A stretch of DNA of 33,628 nucleotides from a bacterium (GTDB taxonomy: Bacteria; CLD3; SB21): contig JAIBAF010000039.1 in assembly GCA_019695335.1 (NCBI GenBank), positions 1-33,628 on the forward strand. Direction: 5' to 3'. Below, in pieces: positions 1-8,256 of the stretch. Numbering within the stretch: position 1 is the first letter of the stretch; every line of letters begins with the position of its first letter. Position numbers and translations under genes: made by a program. The notes under the pieces were generated by a model. That model had not been told where the DNA came from, did not search any database, and saw nothing but the letters and a program-made list of their open reading frames with translations.

Positions 1-1262
1 ACCATATTGGCCGACGATACGTTGGATGTAAATTCCGACGTCATGATCGCAACGAGCGCCGACACGGCCAGCAAACCAATTCCGGAGGATGGAACCCATC
101 CCGTCAAATTGTTTCCTAACATTTCTCCCAATTTTGTCTCAAACACCATCTGCCCCAAAGCGATTCCGCCGCCGTACAACATCAAAACGCCCCAGTCGAT
201 TTCAAACGCTTCGCGAACCGGAATCGTAAATTTTTGTTTGGCCCAATCCACCGGCAACAAGAACAACAAACATGTTCCAATCAACGCGGCTACACTTTCG
301 GGAATAAGTTTTGAAAATGTTTTGGTCGCCGTATGATTGTCACCCAGCGTTAATGCCAGAATTCCAGGCGTAATCCAAAGAATAACCGTTACACCAAAAG
401 CAATCAGCGTGTTCCTCTGGCCGGTTGTCAATGGACCGAGTTGCTCGCGTTCGCGAAACATCCATTCGCGAATGCCTGAAAGTTTAGAAATACCTGCCGG
501 ACAAAACCAATTCAAATACGCAAAAAGCAACAGATACAACACGACCACAATCGGGATGCTGAAGGTCATCCATTGAAAAAACGGAATCTCAACGCCCAAT
601 TCGCGGCGGATAAACCCTAGCCCAATGAGATTGGTCGGCGTTCCGACCGGTGTTGCGAGGCCGCCGATACTCGCCGCAAAAGCGCACATCAGCATGACAG
701 CGCTGGCATATTGATCGGAAATGGACTGATTATTTAATTTTCTCAGCGAAGTAATGATGGCCAGCCCGATAGGAAACATCATCGCACACGTTGCGGTATT
801 GGAAATCCACATGGAAATAAAACAACACACACCGCCATATGCGAGCAAAATTCGCGAAGGGCTTTCACCAACCCATGGACGCGTCAAAACCCAATAAGCA
901 AATCGCCGGTCAAGTTCATGATAACTCAAAGCCCGTGCTAGAATGAACGCCCCGATAAATAAAAACATGATCGGATCGGCGAACGGCGCAAAAGCTTTCA
1001 CGGCAGGCGCGACATTCAGGATCACCATCAACGTCGGCGCCAAAAGTCCGGTCACGGCGAGCGGCAAAGCTTCTGTCATCCACAAAATCATGATACAGAC
1101 AACTATGGAAGCCAATGCGTGCGCTTCCGGCGTCAGGCTTTCAAATCGGAAGATCAAAATTGCGATTAACGCGATCGGAGCAAGCAGCAAACCAGTCCGC
1201 TTACGCAAAAATTCAAAACGTGCTTCGCCGCCGCTCAATGGATGTGGAGCTTCTTCAGACAT
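1..1262 (-). CDS. SLC13/DASS family Na+/dicarboxylate (or other divalent anion) symporter, C-terminus cut by window edge
   Basis: Inner-membrane secondary transporter expected to import dicarboxylates such as succinate with Na+. The reading frame is open from an ATG at 1262-1260 to the left edge (420 complete codons, no stop), so the last part of the protein is missing. The N-terminus has a WMTEALPL segment (about residues 61-68), typical of SLC13. Multiple hydrophobic spans follow. The first Na+/substrate motif S-N-T is at residues 144-146 and the second is S-N-V at 413-415, a pairing also known in mammalian SLC13 members. No good ribosome binding site precedes the ATG. The gene is divergent from the Na+-pumping decarboxylase operon and shares its upstream region, which fits a joint role in Na+-linked dicarboxylate metabolism. 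The substrate is inferred from family and context; sulfate or citrate cannot be excluded. Confidence 0.88.
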   Translation of the reverse strand, partial: MSEEAPHPLSGGEARFEFLRKRTGLLLAPIALIAILIFRFESLTPEAHALASIVVCIMILWMTEALPLAVTGLLAPTLMVILNVAPAVKAFAPFADPIMFLFIGAFILARALSYHELDRRFAYWVLTRPWVGESPSRILLAYGGVCCFISMWISNTATCAMMFPIGLAIITSLRKLNNQSISDQYASAVMLMCAFAASIGGLATPVGTPTNLIGLGFIRRELGVEIPFFQWMTFSIPIVVVLYLLLFAYLNWFCPAGISKLSGIREWMFREREQLGPLTTGQRNTLIAFGVTVILWITPGILALTLGDNHTATKTFSKLIPESVAALIGTCLLFLLPVDWAKQKFTIPVREAFEIDWGVLMLYGGGIALGQMVFETKLGEMLGNNLTGWVPSSGIGLLAVSALVAIMTSEFTSNVSSANM

Positions 1263-1497
1263 CGATTATTTTATTCTGTACAATGATTAGATTAGAAGCT
1301 ATTACTTCAAAATCTCAAATACCATAATAAAGTTAAAGCTTAAAAGTGAACGCTTTTGAGTTTTGACTTTTAACTTCAGCTATTCTGTTTATATACAATC
1401 TCTTATGACAGATATTGTCCTGACCAATATCATTTTTTAGCATTGATGGTATCCGTATCTTTTGGCGGTGTGAAAGTCACATTAGAACGGAAAATTT
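1263..1497. promoter_or_regulatory. Divergent intergenic region between the SLC13 symporter and the decarboxylase operon
   Basis: This 235-base AT-rich gap must hold the promoters of both flanking units. I could not find a convincing -35/-10 pair for either. It contains an 8-base inverted repeat TTAAAAGT (1340-1347) / ACTTTTAA (1366-1373), overlapped by a second one, AAGTTAAA (1330-1337) / TTTAACTT (1369-1376). It also holds a short palindrome GACA-N5-TGTC at 1407-1419. No open reading frame of note is present. Confidence 0.5.
1407..1419. promoter_or_regulatory. Possible operator palindrome GACA-N5-TGTC upstream of the decarboxylase operon
   Basis: The arms GACA and TGTC flank GATAT about 79 bases before the mmdA start codon. 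The base before the left arm is T, giving TGACA. The half-site matches the TGACA/TGTCA arms near 29611-30520, but the spacer is one base shorter and one outer base differs. A four-base arm can easily occur by chance, so this is weak on its own. Confidence 0.2.
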
Positions 1498-3051
1498 ATG
1501 CCCACTGTTAAAGACAAAATTGAAGAACTGCGCTCGAAAAACCGCAAAACAAGGCTTGGCGGCGGAGCGCAACGCATCTCTGCTCAGCATGAAGCAGGCA
1601 AATTAACAGCGCACGAACGGCTGGAAATTTTGTATGACAATAATTTTTATGAAGAACTTTATCAATTTGCTCATCATAACGCCACGGCTTTTGGCATGAA
1701 TGAGAAAGAATTGCCCGGCGACGGTGTCGTGACCAGTGTCGGTGCGATCCGGGGGCGTCTGGTTTACACTTCATCGCAGGATTTTACAGTCATGGGTGGA
1801 AGTGTAGGCGGAATTCATGCATGGAAAATTTGTCAGATTATGGATATGGCATTGAAAGCCGGTGCGCCGTATATCTCGATCAACGATAGCGGCGGTGCAC
1901 GTATTCAGGAAGGCGTGGATTCACTGCGGGGTTACGGACGGATTTTTTATTACAATACGCTTTTGTCAGGCGTGGTGCCGCAGGTTTCAATCATCGCCGG
2001 GCCGTGCGCCGGGGGCGCGGCTTACTCGCCCGCACTTATGGATTTTATCATTATGGTCAAAAACACCGGCCAGATGTTTATCGCCGGTCCGGAAGTCATT
2101 AAAGAAGCTACCGGTGAAATCATTTCAGCGGAAGAACTTGGCGGCGCATTTGCCCAGGCATCACAAAGCGGCAACGTGCACTTTATCGCTGACAACGATC
2201 ATCACGCTATCGCCATTGCTCAAACTTTGCTAAGTTATTTACCCGCTAACAACACCGAAGATCCGCCGTCATTGCCAAGTGAAGAATTAACTCTGATCGA
2301 AGATGAAACTTTAAATCAACTTATACCGGACGATTCCCGTGAGCCGTACAACATGTACGATGTTTTGCAGCGTGTGTTCGATCCCAATACGATCTTCGAA
2401 GTACATAGTCATTATGCACGCAATATGATCTGTTTGTTTGCCCGCCTCAATGGCCGCGTGGTCGGAGTTGTCGCTAACCAACCGATGGAAAAATTTGGCG
2501 CCATTGACATCGACGCATCCGATAAAGCATCCCGGTTTATCCGCTTCTGTAATGCATTCAACATTCCGCTGATTTCGTTCGTCGACGTACCCGGATTTTT
2601 ACCGGGCGTGGAACAGGAATTCGGCGGGATCATCCGTCACGGCGCTAAAATGTTATTTTCCTTTTCCGCGGCCACCGTTCCAAAAATTTCCGTTGTCGTG
2701 CGAAAAGCTTACGGCGGCGCATATCTCGCAATGTCGGCCAAAAGCCTCGGCGCCGATCGCGTGGCGGCATGGCCTACAGCGGAAATTGCCGTCATGGGAG
2801 CAGAAGGCGCGGTGAGCGTACTTTTCAAAAACGACATCAAATCTGCGTCTGATCCGAAAACTAAACGAAAAGAATTGATCGAACACTATAAAGAACAATT
2901 TGAAACACCGTACGTCGCGGCATCAAAAGGCTTGGTCGATGCAGTAATCGAACCTAAACAAACGCGAACTTATCTGAGTGTCGCTCTCGAATCATTGCGT
3001 AATAAACGCGATTTACGCCCGCAAAAAAAACACGGATTGATCCCATTGTAA
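1498..3051 (+). CDS. mmdA: Methylmalonyl-CoA decarboxylase alpha subunit (biotin-dependent carboxyltransferase)
   Basis: Carboxyltransferase of a Na+-translocating decarboxylase complex. It moves the carboxyl group of a short acyl-CoA, most likely (S)-methylmalonyl-CoA, to the biotin of the carrier subunit and releases propionyl-CoA in the cytoplasm. The 517-residue protein is the usual size for MmdA/PccB and has the two-lobe crotonase-like fold. The N-terminal lobe carries SGGARIQEG (131-139) and GPCAGGAAYSPAL (168-180), which build the oxyanion holes. The C-terminal lobe has the VDVPGF segment and the KAYGGAYLAM stretch. Propionyl-CoA carboxylase beta subunits look alike. The adjacent OadG-like, biotin-carrier and Na+-channel genes decide for a decarboxylase. 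Glutaconyl-CoA decarboxylase alpha subunits are usually longer (near 590 residues). The ribosome binding site before the ATG is weak. Confidence 0.88.
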   Translation: MPTVKDKIEELRSKNRKTRLGGGAQRISAQHEAGKLTAHERLEILYDNNFYEELYQFAHHNATAFGMNEKELPGDGVVTSVGAIRGRLVYTSSQDFTVMGGSVGGIHAWKICQIMDMALKAGAPYISINDSGGARIQEGVDSLRGYGRIFYYNTLLSGVVPQVSIIAGPCAGGAAYSPALMDFIIMVKNTGQMFIAGPEVIKEATGEIISAEELGGAFAQASQSGNVHFIADNDHHAIAIAQTLLSYLPANNTEDPPSLPSEELTLIEDETLNQLIPDDSREPYNMYDVLQRVFDPNTIFEVHSHYARNMICLFARLNGRVVGVVANQPMEKFGAIDIDASDKASRFIRFCNAFNIPLISFVDVPGFLPGVEQEFGGIIRHGAKMLFSFSAATVPKISVVVRKAYGGAYLAMSAKSLGADRVAAWPTAEIAVMGAEGAVSVLFKNDIKSASDPKTKRKELIEHYKEQFETPYVAASKGLVDAVIEPKQTRTYLSVALESLRNKRDLRPQKKHGLIPL

Positions 3052-3066
3052 AAAACGTGAGAATTT

Positions 3067-3414
3067 ATGGTTGAAAAGCTTCTTGAATCGGTTTTGTTGC
3101 TGTTCGTAGGAATGGGCGGCGTGCTCATTTCGCTCAGTGGTTTCGCCGCAATGATCTGGTTGTTTAAGATTCTCGATGAAAAATTTAATACTTACCGGAT
3201 CCGCCACTATTCAGAAACCCTTGAAAGCACACCGAGCGAGGACGAGCCCAATGATGAATTAGTTGCCGTCATAACGGCAACAGCCGTGGCCATACTGAAA
3301 AAACCGGTTGTCATCAGGAAAATTCATTTCCTCAATCGATCGGCCGGAAGCAGTTGGGCCGTCACCGGCCGGCTGAATATTATGGCTTCGCATTTAATCA
3401 GCAAAAGGAAATAA
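3067..3414 (+). CDS. mmdD: Small membrane anchor subunit of the Na+-pumping decarboxylase (OadG/MmdD type)
   Basis: Small integral membrane subunit that assembles the carboxyltransferase and biotin carrier onto the membrane beta subunit. The 115-residue protein has one N-terminal transmembrane helix (about residues 7-36, starting ESVLLLFVGMGGVL). An acidic linker around residues 55-63 follows, and the C-terminus ends in the W-x-x-x-G-R-x-x-I-M family signature (WAVTGRLNIM). The gene starts 15 bases after mmdA and ends 5 bases before the biotin carrier gene, so it belongs to the same transcript. OadG-family proteins are short and diverge quickly; the identification rests on the helix, the C-terminal motif and gene position together. 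Confidence 0.82.
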   Translation: MVEKLLESVLLLFVGMGGVLISLSGFAAMIWLFKILDEKFNTYRIRHYSETLESTPSEDEPNDELVAVITATAVAILKKPVVIRKIHFLNRSAGSSWAVTGRLNIMASHLISKRK

Positions 3415-3419
3415 CGTCT

Positions 3420-3812
3420 ATGAAAAAACTTTTGATCACGGTCAATGGAAAACGTTATGAGGTTGACGTGGAGGTTGTACAGGATGACGAGCCGGTTGAA
3501 ACGCCCCGCACTTATCATCCTTCGGCACAAATGAATATGTCCAGTTACAGCTCGGCCATTCCAAAACCCAAATCCGGCAAATCCCCCAAAGGGGCCGACA
3601 AAAAAACGCTGACGTCGCCGATCAATGGAGTTGTTTTGGAAATTCCTGTAAAGGAAGGACAAGAAGTCAAAGAAAACGAAGTATTGTTTATCCTCGAAGC
3701 GATGAAAATGAAAACCAATATTTCATCGCCCCAAACTGGAAAAATCAAAACCATTCACGTCAAAGTAACTGACACGATTACAGCTGGACAAATACTGTTG
3801 ACATTCGAATGA
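3420..3812 (+). CDS. mmdC: Biotin carboxyl carrier subunit of the decarboxylase (MmdC type)
   Basis: Carries CO2 as carboxybiotin from the carboxyltransferase to the membrane beta subunit. From the ATG at 3420 the protein has 130 residues. It starts with a short structured segment (MKKLLITVNGKRYEV), has a Pro/Ser/Lys-rich flexible linker at about 28-62, and ends in a biotinyl domain with the EAMKM motif (93-97), whose Lys96 is the expected biotinylation site. An AGGAAAT ribosome binding site lies just upstream of this ATG. An in-frame extension to 3354 would overlap the preceding gene and adds nothing conserved, so I reject it. The gene is third in the decarboxylase operon. Confidence 0.9.
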   Translation: MKKLLITVNGKRYEVDVEVVQDDEPVETPRTYHPSAQMNMSSYSSAIPKPKSGKSPKGADKKTLTSPINGVVLEIPVKEGQEVKENEVLFILEAMKMKTNISSPQTGKIKTIHVKVTDTITAGQILLTFE

Positions 3813-3835
3813 TCAGGTTTTTTGTCTGGATTTAA

Positions 3836-3857
3836 ATTGAAAATTGGCAATTTCAAT
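3836..3857 (+). other. AT-rich inverted repeat between mmdC and mmdB
   Basis: A 7-base stem, ATTGAAA / TTTCAAT, with an 8-base loop sits in the 92-base gap before mmdB. No T-run follows it, so it does not look like a terminator. It could set transcript processing or stability between the soluble and membrane subunits. It may also be chance in AT-rich DNA. Confidence 0.25.
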
Positions 3858-3904
3858 CTCTCAATTTACTTTCGGATTCATGCTGACTATAACAATTTTT
3901 TAAA

Positions 3905-5041
3905 ATGATAGACCATTTATACAAATTCATCGAAGGTATGGGATTCTGGCAATTGACGTGGGGAGAAGTCGGAATGTTAGGCGTTGCATCTTTGTTGATT
4001 TATCTCGCCATCAATAAAGGCTTCGAACCACTATTGCTATTGCCTATCGGATTAGGCGCGTTTTTAGCTAATCTGCCCGGAAGCGGGTTACTGAATGTTC
4101 CTCACGATAATGAAATCGGTGGCTTATATTTTTATCTTTCGAAAGGAATTGAACTGGAAATATTTCCTCCACTGATTTTTTTAGGTATTGGCGCGATGAC
4201 TGATTTTGGACCGTTACTCGCCAATCCCAAAACTTTTTTGCTGGGAGCGGCGGCGCAATTCGGTGTCTTTATTGCGTTATTAACCGCCGTAATCCTTGGC
4301 TTCGACCTTAAAGAAGCGGCCGCGATTGGCATTATCGGTGGCGCCGATGGGCCTACAGCCATTTATCTGACTCTGAAAATGGCTCCGCATTTACTCGGCC
4401 CGATTGCCGTTTCAGCTTATTCATATATGGCACTCGTTCCCCTGATCCAACCGCCCATCATGCGATGGCTGACGACCGAAAAGGAACGTCAAGTAATCAT
4501 GGAAACTCCAAAACCGGTTTCCAAAAAAGTTCGGATTATTTTTCCTTTGGCTGTAACAATTTTTGGCGTTCTTATTGTTCCGCCGGCGGCGCCATTGCTG
4601 GCCATGCTGATGGGGGGGAATTTGCTGCGCGAGAGCGGTGTCGTTGAACGACTAAGCCACATGGCTCAGAACGAGTTGATCAATATCGTGACGTTTTTTT
4701 TAGGAACTTGTGTGGGGATGACAATGGGAGCAGAAGTATTTTTGAGATTGGAAACTTTAAAAATTCTATCCTTGGGCGTTGTAGCATTCGGATGTTCAAC
4801 GGTCGGCGGGTTATTGTTTGGCAAACTGATGTACCGTTTCACAGGCGGTAAAGTCAATCCGCTGATCGGATCTGCCGGTGTTTCCGCCGTACCGATGGCT
4901 GCACGCGTTTCGCATAATGTTGGTCAGGAATACAATCCTCAAAATTATTTGCTCATGCATGCCATGGGTCCGAATGTCGCCGGCGTCGTCGGAACGGCCA
5001 TTGCTGCAGGTATTTTACTCGCAATTCTTGGCACCAATTAA
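3905..5041 (+). CDS. mmdB: Na+-translocating decarboxylase beta subunit (OadB/MmdB/GcdB family)
   Basis: Integral inner-membrane subunit that decarboxylates carboxybiotin and couples this to Na+ export. The 378-residue protein matches the family size and has about nine to ten hydrophobic spans. It carries the strongly conserved [10 protein letters not shown] motif (about 145-154), whose Asp148 corresponds to the functionally essential Asp of OadB. A C-terminal [15 protein letters not shown] segment contributes to the Na+ path. The ATG at 3905 fits the usual N-terminus but lacks a visible ribosome binding site, and the gene is separated from mmdC by 92 bases. Its TAA stop overlaps, on the opposite strand, the stop of the convergent radical SAM gene. 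Confidence 0.92.
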   Translation: MIDHLYKFIEGMGFWQLTWGEVGMLGVASLLIYLAINKGFEPLLLLPIGLGAFLANLPGSGLLNVPHDNEIGGLYFYLSKGIELEIFPPLIFLGIGAMTDFGPLLANPKTFLLGAAAQFGVFIALLTAVILGFDLKEAAAIGIIGGADGPTAIYLTLKMAPHLLGPIAVSAYSYMALVPLIQPPIMRWLTTEKERQVIMETPKPVSKKVRIIFPLAVTIFGVLIVPPAAPLLAMLMGGNLLRESGVVERLSHMAQNELINIVTFFLGTCVGMTMGAEVFLRLETLKILSLGVVAFGCSTVGGLLFGKLMYRFTGGKVNPLIGSAGVSAVPMAARVSHNVGQEYNPQNYLLMHAMGPNVAGVVGTAIAAGILLAILGTN

Positions 5042-6057
5042 ACCGTAGCGCCTCCGCAACTGCTTCCGCCTCCGGCCGTACAACCGAAACAATGCGCACC
5101 GAAAATAATATTCCGGCTCACTAGTGAATCCATGTTGAAGTTCCACACCGTGAGCGGCTGATGATTCTCCACCTGAAGCTCAAGCATTTGATTAAAATCA
5201 CAATCGTAGATTTTTCCGTCATACCCGACGCTTAAAAGAGTCCGGCACATTACGCCTTGAGCGGCTACGGGATTAAATGCATTGATCAGTTTGCTCATAT
5301 ACTCGTCGTATTTCCCGTGACGTTCCAAATCATCTTTAAATCGGTGAATAGGCATATTCGTTATCGTAAAAAGATGATTGAACGCGATATTAAATTTTTC
5401 CTTTAAATGTTTTTTATAATCGGCTTCAAGACTGGCTTGCGATGCGGGTAAATACGTTCCGACGGGATTATATACAAGATTTAATACAAGCCCGCTGTCA
5501 TCGGCGCCGTAGCCTTGCGCATTCAACCGTCGCAGTGCTTCGATGCTTTTTTCAAAAACGCCGTGCCCACGTTGTTTATCGGTAAAATATTCTTCGTAAT
5601 AGGGCAAAGAAGACACAACTTCAATTCGGTTTTTTGCAAAAAATTCCGGCAAATGATCTCTGGATTCTTTTGTAACTGGATGACCGTCGAGCGTAACCGT
5701 GAGATTATGCCGCACTATAACTTTCTTTTTCAGCTTGACTGCTTCCGTTACAAAAAATTCAAAATACGGATTTAATTCGGGAGCCCCACCGGTAATATCC
5801 AATGTTTTGATCGTTTCATGCGCGCTTAAAATCTCAAGACATCGTTCGATAGTGGATTGATCCATGGCTTCCGTTCGTTTGGGCGAAGCGTCAACGTGAC
5901 AATGGCGGCATGCCTGGTTACACATTTTAGTAACGTTGACCTGTAATGTTTCAATCGAAACCGGGTGAAGTTGAAGCTGATGACGTTCGACATGCTCGTA
6001 AAAATTATAACGTTGTATCATTGCGGGATTAATCACAGGCAGGATAACCGTACTCAT
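5038..6057 (-). CDS. arsS: Radical SAM protein of the arsenosugar biosynthesis ArsS type
   Basis: Radical SAM enzyme of the family named for arsenosugar biosynthesis. Characterised members join a dimethylarsenic unit to a 5'-deoxyadenosyl group to make the arsenosugar precursor. The 339-residue protein has the [4Fe-4S] motif C46-x3-C50-x2-C53 inside [14 protein letters not shown] and the TGGAPEL strand-loop near residue 90. A Cys-rich tail [14 protein letters not shown] (323-336) is characteristic of this family, some members of which carry selenocysteine; this copy uses Cys throughout. The gene begins 21 bases after the AhpD-like gene, and this pairing is a recognised hallmark. No ArsM methyltransferase is visible in the window, so the substrate supply is unknown. 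An upstream ATG within a few codons would change little. Confidence 0.88.
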   Translation of the reverse strand: MSTVILPVINPAMIQRYNFYEHVERHQLQLHPVSIETLQVNVTKMCNQACRHCHVDASPKRTEAMDQSTIERCLEILSAHETIKTLDITGGAPELNPYFEFFVTEAVKLKKKVIVRHNLTVTLDGHPVTKESRDHLPEFFAKNRIEVVSSLPYYEEYFTDKQRGHGVFEKSIEALRRLNAQGYGADDSGLVLNLVYNPVGTYLPASQASLEADYKKHLKEKFNIAFNHLFTITNMPIHRFKDDLERHGKYDEYMSKLINAFNPVAAQGVMCRTLLSVGYDGKIYDCDFNQMLELQVENHQPLTVWNFNMDSLVSRNIIFGAHCFGCTAGGGSSCGGATV

Positions 6058-6078
6058 ACTTCATTCTTTCTGTTAGGT

Positions 6079-6411
6079 TTAAGCGCCTTCTTTTTCAAGA
6101 TTATTGAGCATCTGCACGCCGTGCACCAACGTCATACCCGCTTCTAACGCAGCCGTGACGTGAATCGCCTCCGTCATTTGATCCGGACTGGCGCCGGTTT
6201 CCAGGCATTGCGTCGTATAGGCATCGATACAATACGGACATTGTTTGGCATGCGCAACCGCCAGACCGATAAGCGCCTTCTCCCGTTTCGTCAATGCGCC
6301 GTCTTCACCAGTAACTTTGTTATAATACGTGAAAAACATATCCATTAATTCCTTCCGGAATTTTCCGACTTCGGCAAACCGTTTGAGGTCATTACTTTCG
6401 TAGTAATTCAT
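6079..6411 (-). CDS. AhpD-like carboxymuconolactone decarboxylase family protein paired with ArsS
   Basis: Small thiol-dependent peroxidase-like protein of the kind annotated as arsenosugar biosynthesis-associated. The 110-residue, all-helical protein carries the redox pair C58-P-Y-C61. In some relatives the first Cys of the pair is selenocysteine; here it is an ordinary Cys codon. The residue three places after the second Cys is Tyr, where classical AhpD has His. Its partner role with the radical SAM enzyme comes from family knowledge and from the 21-base spacing to arsS. A good ribosome binding site (AAGGAG) lies 6 bases before the ATG. The exact reaction is not known. Confidence 0.85.
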   Translation of the reverse strand: MNYYESNDLKRFAEVGKFRKELMDMFFTYYNKVTGEDGALTKREKALIGLAVAHAKQCPYCIDAYTTQCLETGASPDQMTEAIHVTAALEAGMTLVHGVQMLNNLEKEGA

Positions 6412-6514
6412 AACAAGCTCCTTATTGAAGTAGAAATTAGGATTGTGGAATTATAAAGATGTTTATAAAAAATGTGGGTCGGATTATATAACTGCAATTC
6501 AAACGTATTATTCC

Positions 6515-6537
6515 AAAAAAAGTTTATTACTTTTTTT
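6515..6537 (-). terminator. Weak A/T hairpin after ettA
   Basis: Nine pairs (seven A-T plus G-C and T-A) close a 5-base loop in the 134-base gap between the ettA stop and the AhpD-like gene. It lies directly after ettA and is symmetric enough to act in both directions. The stem is nearly all A-T, so it would be weak. It may separate the ettA unit from the arsenic pair. Confidence 0.35.
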
Positions 6538-6545
6538 TGAAACCG

Positions 6546-8219
6546 TCATTCCCTAGCCAATTTCCGATACTTGATCCGATGTGGCCTTTCGGCATCAATG
6601 CCCATACGTTCCCGAAAATTCTCATGGTATTGAGAAAAATTACCGTCAAACCAATAAACTTTACTATCACCTTCAAACGCAAGTATATGAGTCGCTACAC
6701 GATCGAGAAACCAGCGGTCGTGGGAAATGATGACGGCGCAACCGGCAAACTCCTGCACGGCTTCTTCAAGCGCACGTAGCGTATTCACGTCCAGATCGTT
6801 GGTCGGTTCGTCCAATAACAACACATTGGCGCCTTCTTTCAGCATTTTGGCGAGATGAACACGGTTACGCTCCCCACCTGAAAGTTGCCCGGTCTTTTTC
6901 TGCTGATCACTTCCGCTGAAATTAAAACGTGCGACGTATGCACGTGAATTAACCTCGCGGTTACCCAGCATGATGATTTCTTCGCCGCCTGAAATTTCCT
7001 CCCAGATAGTTTTATTGGGATCAAGCGGACGATTCTGATCGATATATCCTAACTTAACGGTGTCACCCATTCTGATCGTTCCCGAATCCGGTTTTTCATG
7101 GCCAATAATCATTTTAAACAGTGTAGTTTTACCCGCTCCGTTAGGACCGATCACACCGATAATTCCTCCAGGAGGCAATGAAAAATTCATATTTTCGTAA
7201 AGCAGTTGATCGCTGAATCCTTTCGCCACATCGGTCGCTTCGATAACAAGATTACCGAGTCGCGGACCCGGTGGAATATAAATTTCCATTTCCTCATTCC
7301 GTTTCTCGCCTTGTTCGGACACCATTTTTTCATACGCTGCAATGCGTGCCTTACTTTTGGCATGACGGCCTTTGGGATTCATACGCACCCATTCCAATTC
7401 CTCCGCCAACGCCTTTTGACGTTTGGATTCCTGCTTTTCTTCAACTTCAAGCCGTTTCTTCTTCTGTTCTAACCATGACGAATAATTTCCTTCAAAAGGA
7501 ATACCTTCACCACGGTCAAGCTCCAAAATCCATCCCGCAACATTGTCGAGAAAATAACGGTCATGCGTAACCGCGATAACCGTTCCTTTATACTGTGCCA
7601 GATGTTGCTCCAGCCAAAACACCGACTCGGCATCAAGGTGGTTGGTCGGTTCATCCAGCAAAAGCACGTCCGGTTCTTGTAAAAGTAAACGGCACAATGC
7701 AACACGGCGACGTTCGCCTCCCGACAAAACTTTAACGGAAGTTTCACCGTCCGGGCAACGCAGAGCATCCATGGCCATTTCAAGCCGGCTGTCAAGATCC
7801 CATGCATTTCTGCGTTCGATCTCTTCTTGCAATTTGCCTTGCTTCTCGATCAAAGCATCAAAATCGGCGTCAGGTTCGGCCATTTGAGCAGCTACCGCTT
7901 CATATTCTTTTAGTAAATTGACCGTATCTTGTACAGCCTCTTCGACAACCTGCTTAACGGTTTTTCCAGGATCAAGCTCCGGTTCCTGCGGCAAATAACC
8001 AAACGTAATGCCTTTTTGAGCCGTCACTTCGCCAATATAATTTTTATCGATACCGGCGATAATCCGTAATAAAGTACTTTTACCGGCGCCATTAAGGCCG
8101 AGTACGCCGATTTTTGCACCGTAAAAGAAAGATAGATAGATGTCTTTTAAAACCTGCTTGTTGGGTTTGTGGATTTTTCCAACACCCACCATGGAAAAGA
8201 TAATTTTGTTGTCGCTCAT
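6546..8219 (-). CDS. ettA: Energy-dependent translational throttle protein EttA (ABC-F ATPase)
   Basis: Cytoplasmic ABC-F protein that binds the ribosomal E site and gates entry into elongation according to the ATP/ADP ratio. The protein has 557 residues, almost identical in length to E. coli EttA (555). It has two ABC domains: Walker A GLNGAGKST (41-49) with LSGGERRRVAL and LLLDEPTNHLD, then GPNGAGKTT with LSGGERNRVHL and LLLDEPTNDLD. Between them is the charged linker that contacts P-site tRNA. No membrane segment is present, which fits ABC-F. The N-terminal start (MSDNKIIFSMVGVGK) matches the family. The peptide deformylase gene lies 37 bases upstream on the same strand. Confidence 0.95.
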   Translation of the reverse strand: MSDNKIIFSMVGVGKIHKPNKQVLKDIYLSFFYGAKIGVLGLNGAGKSTLLRIIAGIDKNYIGEVTAQKGITFGYLPQEPELDPGKTVKQVVEEAVQDTVNLLKEYEAVAAQMAEPDADFDALIEKQGKLQEEIERRNAWDLDSRLEMAMDALRCPDGETSVKVLSGGERRRVALCRLLLQEPDVLLLDEPTNHLDAESVFWLEQHLAQYKGTVIAVTHDRYFLDNVAGWILELDRGEGIPFEGNYSSWLEQKKKRLEVEEKQESKRQKALAEELEWVRMNPKGRHAKSKARIAAYEKMVSEQGEKRNEEMEIYIPPGPRLGNLVIEATDVAKGFSDQLLYENMNFSLPPGGIIGVIGPNGAGKTTLFKMIIGHEKPDSGTIRMGDTVKLGYIDQNRPLDPNKTIWEEISGGEEIIMLGNREVNSRAYVARFNFSGSDQQKKTGQLSGGERNRVHLAKMLKEGANVLLLDEPTNDLDVNTLRALEEAVQEFAGCAVIISHDRWFLDRVATHILAFEGDSKVYWFDGNFSQYHENFRERMGIDAERPHRIKYRKLARE

Positions 8220-8256
8220 GAATTCCTGATTAGTTCTTAATTAAATAAATTACGGA

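Noticed and set aside
7-576. Plus-strand open frames at the left edge
   Set aside because: They are the antisense of the SLC13 symporter, whose minus-strand frame is open to the edge and has conserved motifs.
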